Of a stretch of DNA of 8,607 nt, positions 1 through 7,718 are shown piece after piece. Made by a program: the position numbers and the translations under genes. Where the stretch lies: positions 1 through 8,607 of the forward strand of contig JASHSZ010000285.1 in NCBI GenBank assembly GCA_030040815.1. Reading direction: 5' to 3'. The notes beneath the pieces are model-generated. The model had not been told where the DNA came from. It did not search any database and was given only the letters and a program-made list of their open reading frames with translations. Origin of the DNA: Streptosporangiaceae bacterium. GTDB taxonomy: Bacteria > Actinomycetota > Actinomycetes > Streptosporangiales > Streptosporangiaceae. Position 1 is the stretch's first letter. Each line of letters begins with the position of its first letter.

Positions 1-1676
1 TCGCGTTCACGCGCGAGGAGCGCGAGGCGCTCGGCCTGACCGGGCGGCTGCCGTCGGCGGTGCTGAGCCTGGAGCAGCAGGGCCGCCGCGCATATGAGCA
101 GCTCCAGAGGCAGCCGACCGACCTGGCGAAGAACATCTACCTGGAGGAGCTGCACGACCGGAACGAGGTGCTGTACTACAAGGTCCTCGGTGACCACCTG
201 GCCGAGCTGCTGCCGATCGCCTACGACCCCGTCGTCGGCGAGGCCATCGAGCGGTACTCCCACGACTACCGCCGCCCGCGCGGCATCTTCCTGTCCATCG
301 ACGCGCCCGACGACATGGAGAAGGCGTTCGCCACGCTCAAGCTCGGGCCTGGGGACGTGGACCTGATCGTCTGCAGTGACGCCGAGGAGATCCTGGGCAT
401 CGGTGACTGGGGCGTCGGCGGCATCGACATCGCCGTCGGCAAGCTCGAGGTGTACACCGCCGCGGCAGGAATCGACCCGCGCCGAGTGATCCCCGTGTCG
501 CTGGATGTCGGGACGAACAACGAGGGGCTGCTGAACGACTCCATGTACCTGGGCAACCGGCACGCCCGGGTGCGCGGCCCAGGCTACGACGCGTTCATCC
601 AGAAGTATCTGCAGACCGCATCCTCGATGTTCCCCGGTGCGCTGCTGCACTTCGAGGACTTCGGGGCGAACAACGCCCGGCGGATCCTGCTGTCATACCG
701 CGACAAGTACCGCATCTTCAACGACGACATGCAGGGCACCGGCGCCATCGTCATGGCCGGCCTGTACAGCGCCGTGAAGGTCACCGGAACCCGGTGGCGC
801 GATCAGCGCGTGGTTATCTTCGGCGGCGGCACCGCCGGAATCGGCATCGCCGACCAGGTCCACGACCAGATGATCCGCGACGGGCTCGATCAGCGTCAGG
901 CAACCCGGAACATCTGGGTGGTCGACCTGCCCGGCCTGCTCACCGACGACATGAGCGAAGCAGTGCTCGACTACCAGCGGCCTTACCTGCGTCCGGCGGC
1001 CGAGTCAGCGGACTGGCGGAAGTCGGTGGTGGAGATCGACCCGTCTGCCGCGGTGCGGTGGCCGCAGATGGCCGCCCTGCAAGCGGCCCGCGCCGAGTCC
1101 GGCATCATCGGCCTGCAGACCGTCGTGGAGCAGGTGAAGCCGACGATCCTGATCGGCACCTCCACCGCGGACGGCACCTTCACCCGCGAGATCGTCGAGG
1201 CGATGAGCACCGCGGTGGAGCGGCCTATCATCTTCCCGATCTCCAACCCCACGGAGAAGATCGAGGCGGTGCCAGCTGACATCATCACCTGGTCCAAGGG
1301 CAAGGCACTGGTATCGACCGGGCTGCCGTGGAACCCGTTCGACTACGGCGGCGTGACCTACTACTTCGGCCAGGCGAACAACGCGCTCGTTTACCCCGGG
1401 CTCGGACTCGGCGTGATCGTCTCCGGCGCCTCGAAGGTCACGAGCGGCATGCTGAGGGCCGCGGCCGAAGCCGTAGCCGGCCAGGTAGACGTCAGCCAGC
1501 CCGGCGCGTCGCTGCTGCCGCTGGTAGAGAATCTGCGCGCCTCATCGGCGACCACCGCGGTCGCGGTGGCCAAGGCCGCGGCAGCCGACGGCGTTGCCAC
1601 CAAGAAGCCCGCTGACCTGGTCCAGGCGGTGCAGGACGCAATGTGGCAGCCCGTCTACCCCGACGGCACCGCATAA
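1..1676 (+). CDS. mez: NAD(P)-dependent malic enzyme, long type (5' end outside window)
   Basis: Oxidative decarboxylation of L-malate to pyruvate and CO2 with reduction of NAD(P)+, in the cytoplasm. The reading frame is open from base 3. It begins AFTREEREALGLTGRLP, a typical early segment of this family, so the gene enters from the left and probably lacks only about 25-35 residues. The in-frame GTG at 60 lies inside the conserved region and is not the start. Visible motifs: the YxPxVG segment with the catalytic Tyr (codon 222), the VGKL catalytic-Lys segment (Lys codon 441), LDVGTNNE, the metal-binding FNDD (717-728) followed by QGTG, a Rossmann GGGTAG loop (822-839), and SNPT (1242-1253). 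From memory, overall similarity is highest to mycobacterial Mez and to lactic-acid-bacterial malolactic enzymes (shared GIGDWGV, YTAAAGIDP, YLGNRH). The usual YTP is YDP here, and the usual DGERILG is DAEEILG. It stops at TAA, 86 bp before fumC. Family is certain; cofactor preference cannot be read from sequence. Confidence 0.95.
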   Translation, partial: AFTREEREALGLTGRLPSAVLSLEQQGRRAYEQLQRQPTDLAKNIYLEELHDRNEVLYYKVLGDHLAELLPIAYDPVVGEAIERYSHDYRRPRGIFLSIDAPDDMEKAFATLKLGPGDVDLIVCSDAEEILGIGDWGVGGIDIAVGKLEVYTAAAGIDPRRVIPVSLDVGTNNEGLLNDSMYLGNRHARVRGPGYDAFIQKYLQTASSMFPGALLHFEDFGANNARRILLSYRDKYRIFNDDMQGTGAIVMAGLYSAVKVTGTRWRDQRVVIFGGGTAGIGIADQVHDQMIRDGLDQRQATRNIWVVDLPGLLTDDMSEAVLDYQRPYLRPAAESADWRKSVVEIDPSAAVRWPQMAALQAARAESGIIGLQTVVEQVKPTILIGTSTADGTFTREIVEAMSTAVERPIIFPISNPTEKIEAVPADIITWSKGKALVSTGLPWNPFDYGGVTYYFGQANNALVYPGLGLGVIVSGASKVTSGMLRAAAEAVAGQVDVSQPGASLLPLVENLRASSATTAVAVAKAAAADGVATKKPADLVQAVQDAMWQPVYPDGTA

Positions 1677-1681
1677 TGGCT

Positions 1682-1701
1682 GGCGCGCGCAGGGCCGCGC
1701 C
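1682..1701 (+). other. GC-rich intercistronic hairpin between malic enzyme and fumC
   Basis: A six-base arm GGCGCG (1682-1687) pairs perfectly with CGCGCC (1696-1701) around an 8-base loop. It starts six bases after the malic enzyme stop and no T-run follows it. It could be a weak terminator, an mRNA processing or stability element, or simply a product of high GC. It lies in the leader of fumC. Confidence 0.3.
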
Positions 1702-1762
1702 GCCATCAGGATCCGGAGACTCCGCTCGTAACGGCCCGAGAATTCTTGACGTTCCGATAGGC

Positions 1763-3166
<1,404 letters not shown>

Positions 3167-3231
3167 CCAAGTTAACGGTGACACAGCTCCGTCCGATGCG
3201 GCAGCCTCGGCAGCGCTAACCGTCACGCTAT

Positions 3232-3248
3232 CCGGCCGTTCAAGCCGG
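3232..3248 (+). terminator. Weak hairpin downstream of fumC
   Basis: CCGGC (3232-3236) pairs with GCCGG (3244-3248) across a 7-base loop, 66 bases after the fumC stop. No T-tract follows, so it could at best be a GC-type actinobacterial terminator. This is a low-confidence call. Confidence 0.25.
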
Positions 3249-3317
3249 CTGGCATCAACTCAAGCATTCACCCAGGGTGAGATCGGCGTGCCGGGCACCA
3301 TCCTCGGCCAGACGACC

Positions 3318-3505
3318 GCCGCCGAGCAAGGCCCGATTCTGCTGCTGTCTCCCTATGCGGGCCTGCTCTCGACCGCTACGCCAAACGGCGCATCCTGCTT
3401 GCCACCCGGACCGGGCTCGGTATGGTCGCAGCGGTCCTCGGCCTCAGCGTCCCGGCCGGGAGATCCGGCTCTGGCAGATCTTCGTCCTGGCGCGGTGTGG
3501 CGCAT
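3318..3505 (+). pseudogene. Truncated, frameshifted MFS transporter remnant
   Basis: No single frame is coding, but three consecutive frames join into a recognisable major facilitator segment of the enterobactin-exporter-like MFS_3 type. Bases 3333-3368 encode PILLLSPYAGLL (end of TM2). Bases 3371-3445 encode DRYAKRRILLATRTGLGMVAAVLGL, where DRxxKRR is the cytoplasmic loop 2-3 motif of MFS proteins, followed by TM3. Bases 3460-3501 encode EIRLWQIFVLARCG (start of TM4). Each frame change fits loss of one base: GLL-ADR lacks a base near 3369, and another is lost between 3446 and 3459. Only about 60 of the roughly 400 residues of a normal transporter remain, with no recognisable continuation on either side. 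It is inferred to be dead and old. The frame-by-frame reading is direct; the family assignment is by pattern recognition. Confidence 0.6.
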
Positions 3506-3613
3506 GACGGTACGGGTATCGCAGCGCAAGCGGCCGGTAGTGCGGCACGCGCAGCCTCACAGCCGGTGCAGTCGGCGGAGCTGCGGCTGATCTTGCGATT
3601 CGCAGACTCAACC

Positions 3614-3641
3614 AAATTAGCGTAATTGCCATAATTAGCTT
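3614..3641 (+). promoter_or_regulatory. AT-rich repeat block, candidate catalase operator (Fur/CatR-like)
   Basis: An unusually AT-rich island in this GC-rich window ends about 20 bases before the catalase ATG. It contains three direct repeats in exact 9-base steps: AATTAGC at 3615, AATTGCC at 3624 and AATTAGC at 3633. The same bases form an imperfect 7-1-7 inverted repeat, TAATTGC-C-ATAATTA (3623-3637), whose outer five bases pair perfectly. That geometry is typical of Fur-family boxes, and in actinomycetes catalase genes are known targets of the Fur-family peroxide regulators CatR and FurA. The block may also contain the -10 region: CATAAT (3630-3635) is close to TATAAT, though it would place the transcript start almost on the ribosome binding site. 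The repeats are observed; the regulator is inferred. Confidence 0.45.
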
Positions 3642-3642
3642 C

Positions 3643-3651
3643 AAAGAGGTG
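3643..3651 (+). promoter_or_regulatory. Ribosome binding site of the catalase gene
   Basis: AAAGAGGTG contains GAGGTG, complementary to the 3' end of 16S rRNA. It sits 10 bases before ATG 3662, which fixes that ATG as the start. Confidence 0.7.
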
Positions 3652-3661
3652 TATCGAGCTC

Positions 3662-5152
3662 ATGAACGATAAGCAGGAATCCGGTTATCAGCCACCGAGC
3701 ACGACCAGGGACGCCGGTACCCCCGTATCGAGCGACGAGTACTCCCTTACGGCCGGTCCCGGCGGGCCGAATCTGCTGCAGGACACCTACTTGATCGACA
3801 AACTGGCCCACTTCGTCCGTGAGCGCGTTCCCGACCGGGTGTATCACGTGAAGGGTGGTGGTGCTTTCGGCTACTTCGAAGTAACTGACGACGTCACGCC
3901 GTGGACCAAGGCCGCCTTCCTCGGCCAGGTCGGCAAGCGCACGCCCCTGATCGCCCGGTTCTCGACGGTGGCGGGCGAGGAGGGTTACGCCGATACCGAC
4001 CGCGACGTGCGCGGCTTCGCCGTCAAGTTCTACACAGAAGACGGCAACTACGACATGGTCGGCAACAACACGCCCGTCTTCTTCGTGCGCGACCCGATGA
4101 AGTTCCCGGACTTCATCCACTCGCAGGAGCGCCTGCCCGACAGCGGACTGCGCAGCAACAACATGCAGTGGGACTTCTGGACGCTCTCGCCGGAGTCGGC
4201 CCACCAGGTGACGATCCTGATGAGCGACCATGGCACGCCGCGATCGTGGCGGCACATGCACGGCTTCAGCAGCGACACGTACATGTGGGAGAACGCCGCG
4301 GGCGAGAAGTTCTGGGTGAAGTACCACTTCAGGACCGAGCAGGGCGTCCAGAATATGACCGACGCCGAGGCCAGGGCCATGCGCGCCGAGGATCTCGACT
4401 ACCACCGCCGCGACCTGTGGGATGCGATCATGCGCGGTGACCGGCCGTCGTGGCGCCTGGAGATGCAGATCATGCCGATCGCAGAGGCGGCCAGCTACCG
4501 GTTCAACCCGTTCGACGTGACGAAGGTATGGCCGCACGCCGACTACCCGCTCATCCCGGTCGGCCGGATGGTGCTGGACCGCAACCCAGAGAACTTCTTC
4601 GCCCAGGTCATGCAGGTCGGGTTCGATGTGGCGAACATGGTGCCGGGCATCGGACCCAGCCCGGACAAGATGGTGCTCGGCCGGATGTTCGCCTACGGCG
4701 ACTCCAACCGCTACCGCACCGGCCCCAACTATGAGCAGCTGCCGGTGAACCAGCCGATGGGCGAGGTGCACAACTACAACAAGGACGGCCCGATGCGGTT
4801 CCGCCACAACGGGAGCCAGCCTGTCTACGCGCCGAACAGCTACGGCGGCCCCAGGGCCGCCTCGCAGCGGTATCACGACCCCAGCTGGCTGGTCGAGGCG
4901 GGGGAGATCGCACGCACGGCCTACGAGGCACACCGAGACGACGACGACTTCAGCCAGCCCGGCACGCTGTACCGCCAGGTGATGACACAGACCGACCGGG
5001 ACCATCTGGCCGGCAATATCGTCTGGCACCTGAGCCAGGGCGTCGAGCGATTCATCCAGGAACGCGCGGTCAGGGACTACTGGGCCAAGGTCGACCCCGA
5101 CCTTGGCACCCGGATTGCCCACGATCTCGGCCTGCTGGCGCAGGCGCGGTAG
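3662..5152 (+). CDS. katA: Heme catalase, small-subunit (clade 3 type)
   Basis: Monofunctional catalase: two H2O2 to O2 plus two water. It is a heme b enzyme, normally a cytoplasmic tetramer. At 496 residues it is the usual small-subunit length, without the C-terminal flavodoxin-like domain of large-subunit catalases. Key residues are all present: the distal catalytic His62 in RVYHVKGGGAFGYFEVT, the distal Asn135 in GNNTPVFFVRDPMKFPDFIHSQ, and the proximal heme-ligand Tyr345 in RMFAYGDSNRYRTGPNY. FSTVAGEEGYADTDRDVRGFAVKFYT is the conserved heme-pocket block. The start at ATG 3662 has a good ribosome binding site. The C-terminus (VDPDLGTRIAHDLGL) is typical of KatA proteins. It stands alone: 495 bases separate it from fumC, and the next gene is on the other strand. 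The AT-rich repeat block just upstream suggests peroxide- or metal-responsive control. No regulator gene is adjacent in the window. Confidence 0.97.
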   Translation: MNDKQESGYQPPSTTRDAGTPVSSDEYSLTAGPGGPNLLQDTYLIDKLAHFVRERVPDRVYHVKGGGAFGYFEVTDDVTPWTKAAFLGQVGKRTPLIARFSTVAGEEGYADTDRDVRGFAVKFYTEDGNYDMVGNNTPVFFVRDPMKFPDFIHSQERLPDSGLRSNNMQWDFWTLSPESAHQVTILMSDHGTPRSWRHMHGFSSDTYMWENAAGEKFWVKYHFRTEQGVQNMTDAEARAMRAEDLDYHRRDLWDAIMRGDRPSWRLEMQIMPIAEAASYRFNPFDVTKVWPHADYPLIPVGRMVLDRNPENFFAQVMQVGFDVANMVPGIGPSPDKMVLGRMFAYGDSNRYRTGPNYEQLPVNQPMGEVHNYNKDGPMRFRHNGSQPVYAPNSYGGPRAASQRYHDPSWLVEAGEIARTAYEAHRDDDDFSQPGTLYRQVMTQTDRDHLAGNIVWHLSQGVERFIQERAVRDYWAKVDPDLGTRIAHDLGLLAQAR

Positions 5153-5420
5153 CGCGGACAGTCCTCAGGCCGCCAGGGCCTCCCAGGTCGCAGAGGCTCG
5201 CGACTGGCCTTGGTTTGCCGCGCTCCGCTGGGAATCATCTGAGGACCACACGCTATGCCTGCCATCGAACGACCCGCAGGTGGCAGCCCTCTTTTGCGAC
5301 AGTGCACATCCCCTGGAACGGCACCGCGCACACCTGGGCGGCATGCGCGCAAAGCAGGGGGCGGTGGCTCCCGGTCGCCCATCTTCACGGCCCGCGCCCC
5401 ACTTGCCGCCGCAGGTATCG
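5153..5420. other. Spacer between catalase and antiporter 3' ends
   Basis: The two flanking genes converge on this stretch of 268 bases. I recognise no gene or remnant in any frame. It contains a short inverted repeat, AGGCC (5167-5171) with GGCCT (5177-5181), 14 bases after the catalase stop, too weak to call a terminator with confidence. Open frames crossing it run into the antisense strand of the antiporter. Confidence 0.5.
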
Positions 5421-6740
5421 TCACGGTTCCTCGCCTCTGGGCGACTGGTGTCCCGTTATGGATCGCAGCGGGTGCCGTCCGGCCAGATCGCGGAGCCGGA
5501 TCCGCGGCTCTTCCGCGGCAGCCTTCTCGGGCACGTCGCCGGCCTTCATGATCAGTGAGCCGTACCTCGCGGCCAGCGGTGACGCTGATATCCCGTGCAA
5601 CACCACCGACAGCAGGATCGTCCAGGTTGCCGCCTCAACCAGCGTGTCGCCGACGTGGCTGCGCTCGAATTCCTCCAGAGCGACGAGCGTGAACACGACC
5701 GAGGCCAGCCCACGGGGGCCGAACCAGCCCATGAAGACGACGGTCGCCGGGCGTAGCTTCGTGCCGACGAGAGCAAGCGCCACCGGCACCATCCTGATCA
5801 CTGTCAGGCTCAGGAGGGCATAGAGGATCGGCCGGGCGGACAGCGCGCGGGTGAAGATCTCCCCGACGAACAACGCGCCAAAAACGGCCCAGACCACGAA
5901 TGAGGCGGTCAGTCCGACGGTCTCGGTGAACGCGCCGGCTGCCGCGAGGCCCTGGCCTCTGGTAGCTGCGCCGAACACAATCCCGGCACTGAAGGCCGCG
6001 ACGAAGCCGTTGCCCCCGACCGTGACAGAGCCCTCGTACGCCAGCAGGGTTAGAGCGAGAATGGCGATCTGCTCGGACACCTCAGACGTCCAGCCCCGGT
6101 CCCGGGCGAAACCCAGCAGTTTGCCGCCGGCAAACCCCACGACCCCCGCGGCGACAACCGCCAGGCCGATCTCCTTGATCGCCTCCAGGCCCCAGTCGCG
6201 CGGCATCAGACCCTCATCTGCCGCGACGACAGCGATGAAGAGCGTGACGAACGGCGCTGCGATCCCGTCGTTGAGACCGCTCTCGACGTTAAGCGCCCTG
6301 CGGATCCGCACCGGAACCACGCGGTTCGTCACCACGGCCAGGCCCAGCGCCGCGTCGGTCGGCGCCAGGATGGTGGCGATCAGCGCCGCCAGCGCCCAGC
6401 CAGCCCCCGGCAGGACGAAGTAAGCCACGAGCGTGCCGGCCCCGATGGTGAGCGGCAGCCCGGCCGACAGCAGTCGGCCAGGGAGACTCGCGTCGCCGCT
6501 GACGTCTTTCAGCCGCACGGTGGAGGCGTCGGCGAACAGCAGCAAAGCCAGCGTCAGCTCGGTGATCGTAAGGATGGCCTTGCCGCTGAGGCTGAAAGAC
6601 ACGATGTCCGCCGCGTGCGGGCCGAGGATCAGGCCTGCCGCGACGAAGACCATCGGCGCGCTGATCTGCCACCGGTCGAGCCTCGACGCGACCAGCGCGT
6701 AGGCCACGAACACGGCGGCAAGAACGGTCAGGCCACTCAT
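5421..6740 (-). CDS. Na+/H+ (cation/proton) antiporter, CPA1/NhaP type
   Basis: Integral membrane secondary transporter exchanging protons for Na+ or K+ across the cytoplasmic membrane, for pH and cation homeostasis. The protein is 439 residues from ATG 6740, a normal length, and consists of about 11-13 hydrophobic segments. A first helix starts at residue 4, and a second with PMVFVAAGLILGP ends near residue 41. LALLLFADAS (64-73) matches the conserved L-F-x-DA block. APTDAALG (126-133) is the conserved TD segment. ESGLNDGIAAP (153-163) carries the Asn157-Asp158 pair that binds the ion in CPA1 antiporters. GWFGPRGLASVVF near the C-terminal side is another hallmark. A hydrophilic tail of about 45 residues follows the last helix. 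The frame stays open upstream to 6881, but those codons look non-coding, and GGGGGCAGG directly precedes ATG 6740. It is a single gene on this strand. Ion specificity and direction are not readable from sequence. Confidence 0.92.
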   Translation of the reverse strand: MSGLTVLAAVFVAYALVASRLDRWQISAPMVFVAAGLILGPHAADIVSFSLSGKAILTITELTLALLLFADASTVRLKDVSGDASLPGRLLSAGLPLTIGAGTLVAYFVLPGAGWALAALIATILAPTDAALGLAVVTNRVVPVRIRRALNVESGLNDGIAAPFVTLFIAVVAADEGLMPRDWGLEAIKEIGLAVVAAGVVGFAGGKLLGFARDRGWTSEVSEQIAILALTLLAYEGSVTVGGNGFVAAFSAGIVFGAATRGQGLAAAGAFTETVGLTASFVVWAVFGALFVGEIFTRALSARPILYALLSLTVIRMVPVALALVGTKLRPATVVFMGWFGPRGLASVVFTLVALEEFERSHVGDTLVEAATWTILLSVVLHGISASPLAARYGSLIMKAGDVPEKAAAEEPRIRLRDLAGRHPLRSITGHQSPRGEEP

Positions 6741-7108
6741 CCTGCCCCCGGCGACGTCACGCAGCTCGCTTATGCTCCAGCCGCCTGCTCCGCAAGCAGC
6801 CGGGAACGCCGTAGCCGCTGCCAAGCAGCAAAAGGGTGCCCGTGCCCCGCGCCCAGTTGCCAGTGCCGGCCGCGAATCCACTGCGACGGCCTCAACTTCG
6901 AGCTCCTCAGCACGTCAATGCCCGCGCCAGGGCACTTTCGATCACCAAGGTGCCAGCGCGTCGGCCAGGCAAGGGTGGTGAGGCCCTGGGAGCCGCAGTC
7001 AAGGGGTCGCGGGTTCAATCCCGCCGTCCCGACGCAGATAGCGGTTTGGTAAACGATCTTGGCCTCATCTCAGCGGGCGTTAGCGTCCGGCAGTGCGCGG
7101 GCACGATC
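6741..7108. other. Divergent spacer with a tRNA scar
   Basis: This stretch of 368 bases separates the divergently transcribed antiporter and cupin genes, so both promoters should lie here, but I see no convincing -35/-10 pair. Bases 6998-7032 are the 3' part of a tRNA, annotated separately. Bases 6741-6997 show no recognisable gene in any frame and could be remnant mobile DNA. Bases 7033-7108 form the cupin leader, with a small palindrome GTTTGGTAAAC inside. Confidence 0.55.
6998..7032 (+). other. 3' part of a tRNA-Pro(GGG)-like gene, likely attachment-site scar
   Basis: The bases read as a tRNA from the 3' end of the anticodon loop to the discriminator: anticodon-stem strand GTCAAG (6998-7003), a short variable region (7004-7008), T stem GCGGG (7009-7013), loop TTCAAT (7014-7019), T stem CCCGC (7020-7024), acceptor strand CGTCCCG (7025-7031) and A (7032). 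From memory it matches actinobacterial tRNA-Pro(GGG), whose acceptor 5' strand is CGGGACG. That 5' half is absent upstream, where the sequence is unrelated and has no D arm or Pro anticodon. The T loop has six bases rather than seven, so a base has been lost and the copy is decaying. A tRNA 3' end without its 5' half is what tyrosine-integrase elements leave at the far end of their insertion. The tRNA-like fold is clear; the Pro assignment is moderately sure. Confidence 0.65.
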
Positions 7109-7534
7109 ATGGACGCCATGACCGACTTCCTGACCGGCTATATGGTTCCGCCTGGCGTCGGCCTGGCGGGCGATCCTGGGCTGAAGGCCTCATGCCAATC
7201 GACGGGCGGCTCCCTGAGCGTCTTTGAGACCAGCATCGGTGCGGGGCCGCCGCTGCATGTCCATGATCGCGCCGACGAGTGCTTTTACGTGCTGGACGGC
7301 GCTCTGTCCGTCCGCTGCGGGAGCGAGGCATTCGAGGCCACGACGGGCAGCTTCGTGTTCTTGCCCCGCGGTCGCCCGCACCGGTTCTGGGCCGCTGGCC
7401 CTGCCGCGCGTTTGCTGCTGATCGCCGTCCCGGGCGGCATAGAGCACTACTTCCGGGAGATCAACGTTGCTTCCAGCGAGGATGAGCTCACCCGGATCGG
7501 AGAACGTTACGGCATCCGCGTTGTGCCCGGATGA
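7109..7534 (+). CDS. Small single-domain cupin protein
   Basis: A 141-residue protein made of one conserved beta-barrel (cupin) domain, probably cytoplasmic since no signal peptide is visible. Motif 1 is PPLHVHDRADECFYVLDG, giving metal-ligand candidates His50, His52 and Glu57. Motif 2 is GSFVFLPRGRPHRF, with His91 as fourth ligand, so the metal site looks complete. The C-terminal segment after AVPGGIEHYFREI is a helix-like tail common in quercetin-dioxygenase-like cupins. Such proteins include dioxygenases, isomerases and sugar- or metabolite-binding proteins, and the substrate cannot be deduced. The frame is open back to 6836, but that extension runs through the tRNA fragment and is not coding. 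ATG 7109 and ATG 7118 are both possible starts; neither has a strong ribosome binding site, and only GGA sits before 7118. It appears to be a lone gene. Confidence 0.85.
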   Translation: MDAMTDFLTGYMVPPGVGLAGDPGLKASCQSTGGSLSVFETSIGAGPPLHVHDRADECFYVLDGALSVRCGSEAFEATTGSFVFLPRGRPHRFWAAGPAARLLLIAVPGGIEHYFREINVASSEDELTRIGERYGIRVVPG

Positions 7535-7588
7535 GAAGTAGCTCGGCTACCTGCGGGTGAGCGCGATTTTGGCGGGCGGATGCGGGCT

Positions 7589-7614
7589 CGCCAGCGTCGC
7601 AAACGTCGCTGGTG
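7589..7614. terminator. Hairpin between convergent genes, candidate bidirectional terminator
   Basis: CGCCAGCG (7589-7596) pairs with CGCTGGTG (7607-7614), with one G-T wobble. Inside this, after a T-T mismatch, CG pairs with CG around a CAAA loop. It lies 54 bases past the cupin stop and about 105 past the stop of the converging membrane protein gene. No T-run follows on either strand, as is common in GC-rich actinomycetes. Confidence 0.5.
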
Positions 7615-7718
7615 CGTCGTCTAAGGGGACCGTGGCCGCCTTCGGGACGAGGTCGCCGTTCGCCGCGCTTGACGTTCGCCACGTTGGCCTGCTGCGGCAG
7701 TTCTCTCGGCAACGCCTG

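Larger units (their letters stand above)
3167..3613. other. Gap between fumC and catalase, with decayed transporter remnant
   Basis: About 450 bases with no intact gene. The first 65 bases follow the fumC stop and end in a small inverted repeat. The middle holds a frameshifted MFS transporter remnant, annotated separately. Bases 3506-3613 show no recognisable coding similarity in any frame. Short open frames here are GC-rich noise or parts of the remnant. Confidence 0.6.

Noticed and set aside
3641..5122. A long open frame (493 codons) antisense to the catalase gene
   Set aside because: Its translation is low-complexity, rich in Val, His, Arg and Ala, with no recognisable domain. It is the mirror of strong GC3 bias in a clearly real catalase gene.
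5167..5181. A 5-bp inverted repeat after the catalase stop as a terminator
   Set aside because: The stem is short, no T-run follows, and such repeats are frequent by chance at this GC content.
5103..5823. Overlapping plus-strand frames of 151 and 202 codons after the catalase gene
   Set aside because: They have no recognisable motifs and run far into the antisense strand of the antiporter gene, whose motifs are unmistakable.
5851..6423. A 190-codon plus-strand frame antisense to the antiporter
   Set aside because: It is an Ala/Pro/Ser/Thr-rich shadow of hydrophobic codons on the opposite strand, with no start context.
6930..6956. Inverted repeat GGCAC/GTGCC upstream of the tRNA fragment, considered as part of an integrase binding site
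   Set aside because: Only 5 bp with a long loop, not repeated elsewhere in the window. No support beyond position.
6836..7108. N-terminal extension of the cupin frame, which would give a 232-residue protein
   Set aside because: The extension translates the tRNA 3' fragment (giving KGSRVQSRRPD, a typical tRNA-derived artefact) and low-complexity sequence. Cupin similarity begins only after about 7109.
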